Positions 16,904 through 25,777 of a stretch of 58,821 nt of DNA are shown in pieces. Both the position numbers and the translations under genes were made by a program. Below the pieces are notes generated by a model. The model worked only from the letters and a program-made list of their open reading frames with translations, had not been told where the DNA came from and did not search any database. The DNA comes from Brevibacillus gelatini (GTDB lineage: Bacteria > Bacillota > Bacilli > Brevibacillales > Brevibacillaceae): the NCBI RefSeq assembly GCF_003710935.1, contig NZ_RHHS01000024.1, forward strand, positions 1 through 58,821, given 5' to 3'. Each line of letters starts with the position of its first letter. Position 1 is the first letter of the stretch.

Positions 16904-18118
16904 TCAGGAGCGCGCTGCCTGCTTTTGCTGTCTCGCTCCCCAGAGCGTAAACAAAATCCCGATCAAGGTCGTAAGCGAAGCGACCCAAGGAACGGCAGGA
17001 AGTCCGCCGGCAAATCCCAGCTCGATGACCACGCCGCCGATATACGCCCCCAGCGCATTGCCCAGGTTGAATGCGGCGATGTTCAGCGTGGAGGCCAGCG
17101 TAGGGGCTTCCTTAGCCGTGTTCAGCATGTGGAGCTGCAGGCCGGGGACGGTGCCGAATGCGGCAATCCCCAGGACGAATACCGTTACCAGCGTGAGCGG
17201 CTTGCTCAAAGCTGTCAGGCTGAACAGGGCGAGAACCACTGTCAGCAGAGCGAGGATGCCGAGCAAGGAAGGAAACAGCTTGCGGTCTGCCAGCTTTCCT
17301 CCGTAAATGTTTCCGATCGTGATACCTACACCAAACAAGACCAGAATATAAGAAACCGAGCCGGGAGAAAAGCCGGTGATGTCCACGAGAATCGGCGCAA
17401 TGTACGTAAATGCGGTGAAGACGCCCCCGAAGCCGAATACAGTCATCAACAGCGCGACGTGCACCGCCGGACGTTTCAGCACGCCCAATTCCTGGCGCAG
17501 ACTGGACGCGGCGCTTGCGACCTTGGGCACGAGCAGGACGATCCCGACGAACGCAATCGCGCCGATGACCGTGATCGCCCAAAAAGTCGAACGCCAGCCA
17601 TAAGCTTGCCCCAAAAACGTTCCGATTGGGACGCCCAAAATGTTCGCCAAAGTTAACCCGGTAAACATGATGGCGATCGCACCTGCGCGCTTTTCTTTCG
17701 GAACCAGCTCGGCGGCGATGACAGAGCCGACGCCGAAGAACGAGCCGTGCGTGAGGGCGGCGAGAATGCGCGCCAGCATCAAAACGGTGTAGTTGGGGGC
17801 CAGTGCGGCCAGGGCGTTGCCGACGATAAACAAAATCATTAAAAACAGCAAGAGTGCTTTGCGCGGCATTTTGTGCGTCGCGATTGTGATGACGGGAGCG
17901 CCTGCGGCAACTCCCAGAGCATACCCTGTAATCAGCAACCCGGCAAGCGGAATCGAGACGTGCAGGTCGGCCGCCACTTCCGGGAGCAAGCCCATGATGA
18001 TAAACTCCGTCATGCCGATGGCAAAAGCTCCGAGCGTCAGCGCGTACAAGGCGAGCGTCGAGCCTTTGCGTGAAGATGCCGACAGGTCGGAATGACGGGC
18101 AGCGTGGTCGAATTGCAT
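16904..18118 (-). CDS. AraJ-like MFS efflux transporter, second copy
   Basis: 404 residues, 12 membrane segments, paralogous to the pump at 14573: AIGMTEFIIMGLLPEVAADLHVSIPLAGLLITGYALGV and TKMPRKALLLFLMILFIVGNA-type sequences line up. Exporter of the DHA1 family with unknown substrate. Start at 18118 follows AAAGGAGGAACC; ten further upstream codons are open but lack a ribosome site. Flanked on the same strand by DJ-1/PfpI (upstream) and LysR (downstream). A stem-loop at 18162-18206 separates it from the DJ-1 gene, so it may have its own promoter. Confidence 0.85.
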   Translation of the reverse strand: MQFDHAARHSDLSASSRKGSTLALYALTLGAFAIGMTEFIIMGLLPEVAADLHVSIPLAGLLITGYALGVAAGAPVITIATHKMPRKALLLFLMILFIVGNALAALAPNYTVLMLARILAALTHGSFFGVGSVIAAELVPKEKRAGAIAIMFTGLTLANILGVPIGTFLGQAYGWRSTFWAITVIGAIAFVGIVLLVPKVASAASSLRQELGVLKRPAVHVALLMTVFGFGGVFTAFTYIAPILVDITGFSPGSVSYILVLFGVGITIGNIYGGKLADRKLFPSLLGILALLTVVLALFSLTALSKPLTLVTVFVLGIAAFGTVPGLQLHMLNTAKEAPTLASTLNIAAFNLGNALGAYIGGVVIELGFAGGLPAVPWVASLTTLIGILFTLWGARQQKQAARS

Positions 18119-18161
18119 GATGATGGTTCCTCCTTTTTGCCCATTCAAATGTAAAAAGATA

Positions 18162-18206
18162 AACGAGGGGAGGCTGATCTCGTTTGCCTACCAGCCTCCC
18201 GTTTAT
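18162..18206 (-). terminator. Terminator after the DJ-1/PfpI gene
   Basis: On the minus strand AAACGGGAGGCTG pairs with CAGCCTCCCCTCGTTT, followed by a T-rich stretch. It overlaps the stop codon region of the DJ-1 gene. Confidence 0.65.
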
Positions 18207-18868
18207 TATTCACCCAGTTTGTTCAAGACTGCTTCTGTGACTGCCAGTGTAGATTGCGGATTTTGTCCGGTAATCAGGTTGCCGTCCACCTCGACGTGTG
18301 CGCTCCAGTCTGGGGCGGCCACAAAAACGGCACCAAGCTCGCGAAGTTTGCTTTCCAACAGGAACGGCAGGTAGGCGCCCAGCCCTGTCGCCGCTTCCTC
18401 GCTGTCTGTAAAAGCATTGACGCGCTTGCCTGCGACGAGCGGCTGACCGTCCGACAATGTCGCGCCTACAAGCCCGGCCGGACCGTGGCAGACTGCCGCG
18501 ACGATTTTGCCCGCTTCGTAAAAGTCGCGCAGCAACTGTTGGAGCCTGGTGTTTTCCGGCAGGTCGAACATCGTGCCGTGCCCGCCTGGCAAAAAGATCG
18601 CAGCGAAGCTGTCTGCCGTCACATCCTCCAGCTTTTTCGTGTTGGCGAGCAGCTTGGCGGCATCGAGAAATTCCTGCGGGGTGTTCTCGTCCACGCTGCC
18701 CGGGTCGATCGGGCCTGCTCCGCCCAGAGGGCTTGCTACTGTGACATCATAGCCGTGCCGCTCGAAGGCGAGGTAAGCTTCGGCAAATTCGGACAGCCAG
18801 ATGCCTGTCTGTTTGCCCTCGTGCATGTCTGTGTGATTGGTGACGACCATCAAAATTTGTTTTGCCAT
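18206..18868 (-). CDS. DJ-1/PfpI family protein (HchA-like)
   Basis: 220 residues. Nucleophile elbow with catalytic Cys in VAAVCHGPAGL and the upstream acidic-histidine context FLPGGHGTMFDL match the Hsp31/glyoxalase III branch of the DJ-1 superfamily, which converts methylglyoxal to lactate or repairs glycated molecules. The C-terminal part retains ITGQNPQS, typical of the branch. A ribosome site AGGAGGCA precedes the ATG. Located among an HxlR regulator, an aldo-keto reductase and a VOC protein, so a role against reactive aldehydes is likely (inference). Confidence 0.85.
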   Translation of the reverse strand: MAKQILMVVTNHTDMHEGKQTGIWLSEFAEAYLAFERHGYDVTVASPLGGAGPIDPGSVDENTPQEFLDAAKLLANTKKLEDVTADSFAAIFLPGGHGTMFDLPENTRLQQLLRDFYEAGKIVAAVCHGPAGLVGATLSDGQPLVAGKRVNAFTDSEEAATGLGAYLPFLLESKLRELGAVFVAAPDWSAHVEVDGNLITGQNPQSTLAVTEAVLNKLGE

Positions 18869-19032
18869 CTATATTGCCTCCTGTGAATGTGGGATTGTGG
18901 TGACAGTCGTTATTCTACGTCCGTTTTTTCGATAAAACAAATTATGTTTTCGTGATGTATTCATAAATAAATTTATAGATAGAGAAAAAAGAAGCCACCC
19001 CTGCTGTTTGCAAAAGAGGTGGCGACGTCGTG

Positions 19033-19392
19033 TTATTGGTTGAGAATGCTGTCTTCCAGCACCGCATATTTGTCTCCGTACTCGCGGATAATATGCTGCT
19101 CGCCCCAGGCGCATAGCGCGTCCAGAATGCTTTTCAGGCTCCAGCCGTACTCGCTCAGCTCGTATTCGACCTTGGGCGGAACCTGGTTGTACGTGATCCG
19201 GTTGATAATGCCGTCGTCTTCCAGCTCGCGAAGCTGTTGCGTCAGCATTTTTTGCGTGATGCCCGGCATGAGGCGCTTCAATTCGCTGGTGCGCTTTTTT
19301 CCGTGCGTCAGATGGCACAAAATGACGCACTTCCATTTGCCGCCGATGACTTCGAGCGTGGCTTCGACTGAAATGTTGTACTTCTTTTTCAA
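19033..19392 (-). CDS. HxlR-family winged-helix repressor
   Basis: 119 residues matching the family from end to end: YNISVEATLEVIGGKWKCVILCHL (with the conserved N-terminal-region Cys), RTSELKRLMPGITQKMLTQQLRELEDDGIINR, VEYELSEYGWSLKSILDALCAWG. Family members sense electrophiles, aldehydes or quinones, often through Cys. The start is placed at a TTG at 19392 because AGGAGGG lies eight bases upstream and the protein then begins KKKYNISV; an ATG at 19416 lacks a ribosome site. Divergent from the aldo-keto reductase, with a palindrome between them. Confidence 0.88.
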   Translation of the reverse strand: MKKKYNISVEATLEVIGGKWKCVILCHLTHGKKRTSELKRLMPGITQKMLTQQLRELEDDGIINRITYNQVPPKVEYELSEYGWSLKSILDALCAWGEQHIIREYGDKYAVLEDSILNQ

Positions 19393-19412
19393 CGGTCGAT
19401 TCCCTCCTGCTT

Positions 19413-19459
19413 GCATAGGAACTTTTTAGTGCCTATCGCACAAAAAAGTACGTACTTTT
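19413..19459. promoter_or_regulatory. HxlR operator region
   Basis: Perfect palindrome AAAAGTACGTACTTTT at 19444-19459 within a block matching 14413-14455 (shared GTGCCTAT, then the palindrome core). Lies between the HxlR gene and the aldo-keto reductase gene, so it could control both. Confidence 0.7.
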
Positions 19460-19689
19460 CCTTTTGGCTATTGTCTCTCATAATAGCACTTGTCAAACCG
19501 CTTGCCACTTAATTTGACTGCTGTCAGCTCTTTTCGCAAGGCATGGCGTCGCGCGCGTCTCTGGCAATGAATGTTTTCGTCAAAAAGAAACTGACTTCAA
19601 TTTACATGGCTTTGGCCAAGATAACAAGAGCAAATCTGATTTGCGAAAAGAGCTATTTCATAAAACAAAAAGGATGGAAGAAACGAACA

Positions 19690-20532
19690 ATGGCAAACCA
19701 TTTGCAAGATACAACCACGCTGTACAACGGAGTGAAAATGCCTTGGCTGGGACTGGGCGTTTTTAAAGTAGAGGAAGGTCCGGAGCTGGAACATGCCGTG
19801 CAGTTCGCGATCAAGCACGGGTATCGCAGCATTGACACCGCAGCGATCTACGGAAACGAGGAAGGGGTCGGACGCGGGATTCGCGCCGGAGTGGAAGCGG
19901 CCGGAATTGCCAGAGAAGATGTGTTTGTAACCTCGAAAGTGTGGAATTCAGAGCTTGGCTACGAATCGACGCTGGCTGCTTTCGAGACGAGCCTGAACAA
20001 GCTGGGGCTGGACTACCTGGACCTGTACCTGATCCACTGGCCGGTGGAAGGGAAGTTCAAAGAGGCGTGGAGAGCGCTGGAGACATTGTACAAGGCCGGG
20101 CGGGTCAAAGCGATCGGGGTGAGCAACTTCCACATTCACCATCTGGAAGAGCTGCTCAAGGACGCGGAAATCAAGCCGATGGTCAACCAGGTGGAATTCC
20201 ACCCGCGCCTGTCGCAAACCGAGCTGCGCGCATACTGCAAAGAGCAGGGCATCCAGTTCGAAGCGTGGTCGCCGCTCATGCAAGGCCAGCTGCTGGACAA
20301 TCCTGTCCTGAAAGGGATTGCCGACAAGCATCAAAAATCGATTGCGCAAATCATTTTGCGCTGGGACCTGCAGCATGGCGTCGTGACTATTCCCAAATCG
20401 ACGAAAGAGCATCGCATCGTGGAAAATGCGTCGCTGTTTGATTTTGAACTGACAAAAGAAGAGATGGAGCTGATCGATAGTTTGAATGAAAACCATCGCG
20501 TCGGCCCAGACCCGGACAATTTTGATTTTTAA
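19690..20532 (+). CDS. Aldo-keto reductase (glyoxal/methylglyoxal reductase type)
   Basis: 280 residues, AKR5-like. Catalytic tetrad visible: Asp in SIDTAAIYGNEEGVG with the Tyr acid of AAIYGNE, Lys in VTSKVW, His in LYLIHWPV. The NADPH-binding C-terminal stretch is TIPKSTKEHRIVENA. It resembles B. subtilis YvgN/YtbE, which reduce glyoxal and methylglyoxal. The ATG at 19690 matches the typical family N-terminus; 49 upstream in-frame codons are rejected as low-complexity read-through with no ribosome site. Divergent from HxlR and probably repressed by it. Confidence 0.88.
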   Translation: MANHLQDTTTLYNGVKMPWLGLGVFKVEEGPELEHAVQFAIKHGYRSIDTAAIYGNEEGVGRGIRAGVEAAGIAREDVFVTSKVWNSELGYESTLAAFETSLNKLGLDYLDLYLIHWPVEGKFKEAWRALETLYKAGRVKAIGVSNFHIHHLEELLKDAEIKPMVNQVEFHPRLSQTELRAYCKEQGIQFEAWSPLMQGQLLDNPVLKGIADKHQKSIAQIILRWDLQHGVVTIPKSTKEHRIVENASLFDFELTKEEMELIDSLNENHRVGPDPDNFDF

Positions 20533-20545
20533 TGTCGGGTTTGAA

Positions 20546-20585
20546 AAAGGGAGATAGAAGCTGTGTCTGTCTCTCTTTTTCTTTT
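20546..20585 (+). terminator. Terminator after the aldo-keto reductase
   Basis: Stem GGGAGATAGA / TCTGTCTCTC followed by TTTTTCTTTT. Confidence 0.7.
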
Positions 20586-20763
20586 GGCTGTAAAAACGGT
20601 GGCTGAAACGTACGAAACAGAGTGTGGTTGGAAAATGTTTCAAGTTAAGTTACGATGCTAATACAGTTAAAAGTGCGAGTACGGTCCGGTACTACCCAGA
20701 AAATCAGGAATTCAAGACGTGGCTTTACTCTCTGTACTTTTAAAAGATGGAGAGGTGCGACTT

Positions 20764-21166
20764 ATGAGAAAACGAACTGGGTATATCGGTACTGCCATTC
20801 TGCTTGGTGTTCTAATGATTTTTTTCTCTATTTACCAGTCTCCAAAAGAAGTAGTGGAAACAGCCATCGAAAACTAAACAAAATGTGAGCTTGAAGCCTG
20901 AGGATGTTGCAACGATCCAGTCATTTTTTTCATCGGTAAATGACAATCTCCTTGGTAAACTTGAGGTGAATTTTAGGGAAGTAGAAATAGCAAATAACCA
21001 GCGTCAAGTAATAGCAGACTTTCCCGTGGTGGATTACAAGGAGGATCATTCCGTAAGCAAAATATACGCTGGAAATCTTCTCTTTACCCTGCAGAAAAGC
21101 ACATTCTTCCATTGGGAAATCGAACATGTTGCTATCGGGCAAACAATCAATGAGGTGAAGTCCTAA
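20764..21166 (+). pseudogene. Small membrane-anchored protein broken by a one-base frameshift
   Basis: The first ORF (20764-20877, 37 codons) has a good ribosome site (GGAGAGGTG) and encodes a single-span membrane start ending EVVETAIEN before TAA. The second, from a GTG at 20885, continues SLKPEDVATIQSFFSSVNDNLLGKLEV to 21166. Ignoring one base of the stop region gives AIEN-KQNVSLKPEDVATIQ, so both parts look like one ~134-residue protein with a +1 base near 20875. Family not recognised; the C-terminal part has an alternating-strand pattern. Either a recent pseudogene or a sequence error. Confidence 0.55.
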
Positions 21167-21356
21167 CTAAGTAGGGTTGCCTCATTTAAAACCCGAAAAG
21201 GCAACATGGGCGATCCTTCTTTTGAGCGTTTTGCGTCAAAAGGGGATTCTGCGGCAGGGGTACCGCCTTCTGCAAAGAATTGTAGAGGTGGCGACAACGA
21301 TGGAGAATGACCCAACCTGAGTATTCTTCCACTTTTTTAAAAGGGATGTGTGAAAA

Positions 21357-21755
21357 GTGTCAAAGATTTGGCGAGGAACGAGGGCGCGTGTGCTGCTATC
21401 GCTGCTTGTCTTCTGCCTGCTGGCTGTGGCGGCTCGCTTCGTCTACTTGCAAGCGGGGCCTGCGCTGCCTTTTTCCGGAAGTTCGGCAAGCGAGGTCAAG
21501 ACGCTTCTGGACGGCTACAACGGCAAACTCATCAAGCTGGCAACCGTGGACGGCGTCGACTGGTACGGCGCACCCTCCGGACAAGACGCGGGAGCAGAAG
21601 CGATGAAGCGGGAAGTGGCGGCCGCTGGCTGGCGTTTTGTTCAGCAGGAAGGCGCAGGGTACTTTTTTGAGCGGGGCGCGGAGAAGATCGTTATCACGTC
21701 ACAGATGTGGACGGGGCGGTACGTGTTGTTTCGGATTCCGTCCAACACGCTGTAG
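21357..21755 (+). CDS. Hypothetical single-span membrane protein
   Basis: 132 residues from a GTG start. Positively charged N-terminus (SKIWRGTRAR) followed by one hydrophobic segment (VLLSLLVFCLLAVAARFVYL) and an extracytoplasmic domain of ~95 residues with GKLIKLATVDGVDWYG and YFFERGAEKIVITSQMWTGRYVLFRIP, probably alpha/beta. No known family recognised. The GTG start is preceded by AAAGGGATG at a reasonable distance. Stands alone between the broken gene at 20764 and the convergent endonuclease IV gene. Confidence 0.6.
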   Translation: MSKIWRGTRARVLLSLLVFCLLAVAARFVYLQAGPALPFSGSSASEVKTLLDGYNGKLIKLATVDGVDWYGAPSGQDAGAEAMKREVAAAGWRFVQQEGAGYFFERGAEKIVITSQMWTGRYVLFRIPSNTL

Positions 21756-21868
21756 GGCGTGAGCTTTTCGCTGGCAGACAAACGGCTTCCTCCTGTTTTC
21801 GATGATCGTCATTTCATCGCCAACAAAAGGAAGCCGTGCAGCCAGGTTTGTGTTTCGAGCGGGAGTAT

Positions 21869-22987
21869 TTAGGAGAATTTCGGGATTGCGAACCAGGCGG
21901 TCAGGCGGTGGTTGAGCTGCTCCTCAGACAGCTCCGGGAACAGCCGTGCTTCCACTGCCATGTCGTACAGACGCTCCATTGGCTCGCGGCCGTCCGCTTT
22001 TTTGGCTTTGGCGTCGTTTTTCAACAGTTCCCAGATGCCGACGACGTATTCGCGTCTGGTCACATCCTGTTTGCGGAAAAAGTGGTCCAAGCGCTCCACA
22101 TGGTCCATGAACTCGTCTCCGAACCGTTTTTCCACCTCGCCGCGCAACAGCGCGATTTCCGCTTCGTACATCGGGCGTTCCTTGCCTTTTTCTTTGCCGA
22201 TCCACGGCGTTTCCAGCACAAGCGGCAGGTGGCGAATTTTTTCGTGATTGACGATATAGCTCATGGCGTCGAAGCCGATCAGTCCGGCACCGATAGGCGC
22301 GTGACGGTCTTTTTTCGCACCGCGGAAGTTTTTGCTGTCGTTTAGATGGACGACGGTGAGGCGATCCAGGCCGATGATCCGGTCAAACTGCTCCAGGACG
22401 CCGTCAAAATCGTTGACAATATCATAGCCGGCATCGTGCATGTGGCAAGTGTCCATGCAGACGGCGAGCTTGCTGTTGTCCTCCACCTTTTCGATGATCG
22501 CGGCGATTTCCTCGAAGCTGCGCCCGATCTCCGTTCCTTTGCCGGCCATCGTTTCCAGCGCGATTTTTACATCGGTGTCTTTGACCCCGGCGAGCACTTG
22601 ATTCAAGCCTTCCGCAATGCGCGCAATGCCGTACTCTGGGTCCTTGTCCGTATACGCGCCCGGATGGAGCACGATGTTTTTGACGCCGATGTAGTCTGTC
22701 CGGCGAATTTCTTCTTGCAGGAAGCGGACGGCCAGATCGAAGGTGTCTTCCTTGTAGGACCCCAGGTTGATGATGTAGGGAGCGTGGACGACGATTTCCT
22801 CGACGCCATGCTTGGCCATGACCTCCTTGCCTTCGCTGATGTATTGGTCCTCAATCGGTTTGCGCCGCGTGTTTTGCGGTGCACCCGTGTAGATCATGAA
22901 CGTGCTTGAGCCGTAGGAAGCGGCTTCTTCTGCGGCATTGAGCAGTCCTTTGCCGGAGAATGAGACGTGCGAGCCTATTTTCAGCAT
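21869..22987 (-). CDS. nfo: Endonuclease IV with C-terminal extension
   Basis: 372 residues. Residues ~1-285 are a full AP endonuclease [90 protein letters not shown] and LVLETPW carry the zinc ligands. It nicks DNA at abasic sites in base excision repair. The family is usually about 280-300 residues; here ~75 extra residues follow ([28 protein letters not shown] onward), charged and helical, of unknown role. The ribosome site AAAGGAGGT precedes the ATG. Divergent from the AdaA repair gene. Confidence 0.9.
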   Translation of the reverse strand: MLKIGSHVSFSGKGLLNAAEEAASYGSSTFMIYTGAPQNTRRKPIEDQYISEGKEVMAKHGVEEIVVHAPYIINLGSYKEDTFDLAVRFLQEEIRRTDYIGVKNIVLHPGAYTDKDPEYGIARIAEGLNQVLAGVKDTDVKIALETMAGKGTEIGRSFEEIAAIIEKVEDNSKLAVCMDTCHMHDAGYDIVNDFDGVLEQFDRIIGLDRLTVVHLNDSKNFRGAKKDRHAPIGAGLIGFDAMSYIVNHEKIRHLPLVLETPWIGKEKGKERPMYEAEIALLRGEVEKRFGDEFMDHVERLDHFFRKQDVTRREYVVGIWELLKNDAKAKKADGREPMERLYDMAVEARLFPELSEEQLNHRLTAWFAIPKFS

Positions 22988-23502
22988 TCAGGTGGAACCT
23001 CCTTTTGTTAATCAAAAAACGCCGTCAAGAAAAGGCAGCGTATGCTCCCGGCTTGTCCAATGGCGGGACAGCGCGATCCATTCGGCTGCCATTGTGCAAG
23101 ACGACATCGTGACGGGAAAAGCAGACGGCATCTGCAGTGAGCGTATCAGGACGCAGTTGGCTGTTCACGAACCAATCCCGCGAATGTGGCCAGTGTTTTG
23201 TCCCGCATGTTGCCAATCTCCTCCGTCCCATCATAGCTCTTTCGACAGTTCCCCTTCAACGATGAGTTGTTGCTGCGCCAATCAAATACTGCCAGCCGAA
23301 GCACAGCGAGCTCTTGTCCGGTCCGCTCTGCAACGGTTTCGGGCGCAGGAAAAAGGTTTGGTGTGGGCAGGGTCATTTTCTTTTTATTATCGACGCAAGC
23401 TTCGGCGGGTAGACTATTGTCATTTCGTTATCTTGCTGTTTTATCGGGATAACGGGACTTGTGGAGGCGACCAAGGGTATACTGACGGTGGAGGTGGGCA
23501 AA
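22988..23502. other. Intergenic region without a convincing gene
   Basis: About 515 bases between nfo and the ada-type gene. Short open frames exist on both strands, but none has a ribosome site plus protein-like composition. A weak promoter-like pair TTGTCA (23417) and TTTATC (23440), 17 apart, may serve the ada-type gene. It may contain decayed sequence. Confidence 0.4.
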
Positions 23503-24060
23503 ATGGAACTTTGTGTCACCGAAGAGAGATGGCAGGCGATCATCACCAACGATGCGTCTTATGACGACCAGTTTTTTTACGCGGTGAAGACGACAAAGAT
23601 TTTTTGTCGGCCCTCGTGCAAGTCGAAGCCGCCAAAATGGGACAATGTCCGGATTTTTCAACAGGCAAACGAGGCGATTCGCGAAGGGTTTCGTCCGTGC
23701 AAAAGGTGCAAGCCCACTGGGCAGCGTTTGCCTGATCGGGAATGGGTCGCGCAGATTACCGACTATATCGATGCTCACTACAGCGAAAAGCTGACACTGG
23801 CCCACCTGGCCGACATGTGTCACGGCAGCCCTTACCATTTGCAGCGGACATTCAAGCGGATCAAGGACATGACTCCTGTGGAATACATGCAGCAAAAGCG
23901 GATCAACAAGGCAAAGCAACTGCTCGTTCACTCAGGCAAAACGATTGCCGCGATTTCGGCGGAGGTAGGCATGCCGAATACGCCGTATTTTATCACGCTG
24001 TTCAAAAAAACGACGGGAACGACGCCCAGCGAGTACCGCCAACTGCACAAGCATCAATAA
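23503..24060 (+). CDS. adaA: AdaA-type methylphosphotriester methyltransferase/AraC activator
   Basis: 185 residues. N-terminal Ada metal-binding domain with four zinc Cys (FCRPSCKSKPPKW and RPCKRCKP); the first accepts a methyl group from DNA phosphotriesters in the known family. The C-terminal AraC helix-turn-helix runs ~90-182 (LTLAHLADMCHGSPYHLQRTFKRIKDMTPVEYMQ and IAAISAEVGMPNTPYFITLFKK). Start at 23503 has GGAGGTGGG six bases upstream. In B. subtilis adaA is followed by adaB; here no O6-methylguanine methyltransferase follows, so the partner must be elsewhere or absent. Confidence 0.88.
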   Translation: MELCVTEERWQAIITNDASYDDQFFYAVKTTKIFCRPSCKSKPPKWDNVRIFQQANEAIREGFRPCKRCKPTGQRLPDREWVAQITDYIDAHYSEKLTLAHLADMCHGSPYHLQRTFKRIKDMTPVEYMQQKRINKAKQLLVHSGKTIAAISAEVGMPNTPYFITLFKKTTGTTPSEYRQLHKHQ

Positions 24061-24282
24061 TCGAGGGGCAGGCTGCGGAAAAGATGTGTTATCTTGGAGA
24101 GAGAAGATTGTGCACGCGCGATCAAAAAAGGGGGCCTGTCAACGTGGACGCGCAAAAAACGCTGCTGAAAGCATTCGAGCAAACGACCTATCAGGTAGCG
24201 GGGCACAGCAAAAGGGTAGGTAAACGGCGTCAGTGGGGCACACTAGCAAAACATACACCTGAAAAAGAACAGGAGGAGCACG

Positions 24283-24669
24283 ATGCGAATCAGCTTGGCA
24301 AGTATTTTTGTCGACGATCAGGACAAAGCGCAAAAATTTTATACGGACATTCTCGGGTTCGTGACCAAAATGGACATCCCGATGGGCGGGGCCAGATGGC
24401 TGACGGTGGTGTCGCCAGAAGACCCGGATGGTGTGCAGCTCGTTTTGGAGCCAAATATGAATCCTGCGGCTTTGGCCTACCAAAAAGCGATTTTTGAACA
24501 AAACATCCCGGCGACGGCGTTTGAAGTGAGCGACGTCCACCAAGAGTACGAACGGCTGACCAAGCTCGGCGTCGCCTTTACGCAGGCCCCGACAAAAGCC
24601 GGAGATGTGACGCTGGCTGTCTTGAACGATACGTGCGGGAATTTGATTCAAATTTATCAAATGTCTTGA
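24283..24669 (+). CDS. VOC-family (glyoxalase/bleomycin-resistance fold) protein
   Basis: 128 residues with the paired beta-alpha-beta-beta-beta modules: ISLASIFVDDQDKAQKFYTDILGF at the start, DPDGVQLVLEP in the middle and LAVLNDTCGNLIQIYQ at the end. Typical Asp/Glu/His metal-site positions are only partly present. Members act as glyoxalases, dioxygenases or thiol transferases, so the reaction cannot be named. A ribosome site ACAGGAGGAGCACG precedes the ATG. Follows adaA by ~220 bases. Confidence 0.8.
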   Translation: MRISLASIFVDDQDKAQKFYTDILGFVTKMDIPMGGARWLTVVSPEDPDGVQLVLEPNMNPAALAYQKAIFEQNIPATAFEVSDVHQEYERLTKLGVAFTQAPTKAGDVTLAVLNDTCGNLIQIYQMS

Positions 24670-24775
24670 GCAGGGCAGGGTGACGATAAGGGGCAGGAAC
24701 GGCTATTTTCCAAAAACTGAAACATTTGCACGTTGTTCCCGTATGAAAAAAGAGGTTGCAGGGGAGGGGTAGCGA

Positions 24776-25714
24776 GTGTTTCAGGAATTGAACAGCCAGG
24801 TTGCACAAGTCAAAGCCCAATTGCGCCAAAAGCTGCACGCGGAGCACAACGTAAAGCTTTTGCAGGAGCAGTACAAAGCTGCGGTGCAAAAGCGCGATTC
24901 GCTGCACAAGCAATTGCAGCGGGAGCAGCGCGATGTGGATAAATTGACGGGCATGTCTTTTGGCGCGTTTTTTTACAGTCTGATTGGAAAAAAAGAAGAG
25001 AAGCTGTCCAAGGAAACGGAAGAGCTTTTGCAAGCGAAAATAAAGTACGAGGAAGCGGCCGATACCGTCAAAGAGCTGGAAGAAGAGCTGGCAGAGGTAA
25101 AGAGCAGGCTGCAGCAGATGTCGGATCTGGAAGCGCGCCTCGCCGCTCTGCTCGTCGAGAAGGAGCGGCTGATTCGCAAGCAGCGGCCTGAGCTGGCGGA
25201 GCAGCTTCGTGTACATAGCGAGCGGGAGGCCGAGCTGGAAGCGCACGAAAAAGAGCTGAAAGAGGCGATCAGCGCGGGGAATGCCGCGGTTTTGCAACTC
25301 CGCAAGGCGATCGACAAGCTCGACTCCGCCAGCTCCTGGGGGGCTTGGGACATGCTTGGCGGCGGCACGTTATCCACCGCGATGAAGCACAGCCGCATCA
25401 ACGAGGCCCGCGAGTCAATCCATCAGGCGCAAAGAAGCTTGCGGCGCTTCGAGCGGGAGCTGCAAGACGTGCAGCGCCAAAGCCACATCCGGATCGAGAT
25501 TGGCGAAATGCTGACCTTTGCAGACTTTTTCTTCGACAACATCATTACCGACTGGATCGTCCAGGATCGCATCTCGACGTCGCTGCGCCAGGCGAAGGAA
25601 AAGCGTGCGAAGGTCGAAAGTCTGCTGAACAACCTCCAGCGTGAGTTGAAGGCGGTGGAAGCCGAGATAGCCGAGCTTCGGCAAAAGTCGCTTGCTTTAA
25701 TTGAAAATGCGTGA
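24776..25714 (+). CDS. Coiled-coil protein of unknown function
   Basis: 312 residues, almost entirely heptad-repeat coiled coil. Helical stretches ~1-60 and ~80-185 are broken by GMSFGAFFYSLIGKKEEKL (~60-78) and by a Gly-rich turn (SSWGAWDMLGGGTLSTAMKHSRINEA, ~200-225), then a helical bundle with EMLTFADFFFDNIITDWIVQDRI. No signal peptide and no membrane span, so it is cytoplasmic. The short phenylalanine/glycine interruption looks like a turn between antiparallel coils. GTG start with AGGGGAGGGG upstream. No family recognised; single-gene unit between terminators. Confidence 0.75.
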   Translation: MFQELNSQVAQVKAQLRQKLHAEHNVKLLQEQYKAAVQKRDSLHKQLQREQRDVDKLTGMSFGAFFYSLIGKKEEKLSKETEELLQAKIKYEEAADTVKELEEELAEVKSRLQQMSDLEARLAALLVEKERLIRKQRPELAEQLRVHSEREAELEAHEKELKEAISAGNAAVLQLRKAIDKLDSASSWGAWDMLGGGTLSTAMKHSRINEARESIHQAQRSLRRFERELQDVQRQSHIRIEIGEMLTFADFFFDNIITDWIVQDRISTSLRQAKEKRAKVESLLNNLQRELKAVEAEIAELRQKSLALIENA

Positions 25715-25717
25715 GGC

Positions 25718-25764
25718 AAAAAGCCTGATCGTCCCCAATCAGACGGGATGCGATCAGGCTTTTT
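25718..25764. terminator. Bidirectional terminator
   Basis: Perfect 14-bp stem AAAAAGCCTGATCG / CGATCAGGCTTTTT between the convergent coiled-coil and LuxR genes. Confidence 0.9.
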
Positions 25765-25777
25765 GCTATAACCACCG

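Noticed and set aside
21174..21206. Inverted repeat GTTGCC/GGCAAC as terminator of the broken gene at 20764
   Set aside because: Six-base arms with a long loop and no T-run; too weak.
24144..24497. GTG ORF starting MDAQKTLLKAFEQTTYQV between adaA and the VOC gene
   Set aside because: Only the first ~18 residues look protein-like; the rest overlaps the VOC gene in another frame. Perhaps a remnant, but too little to annotate.
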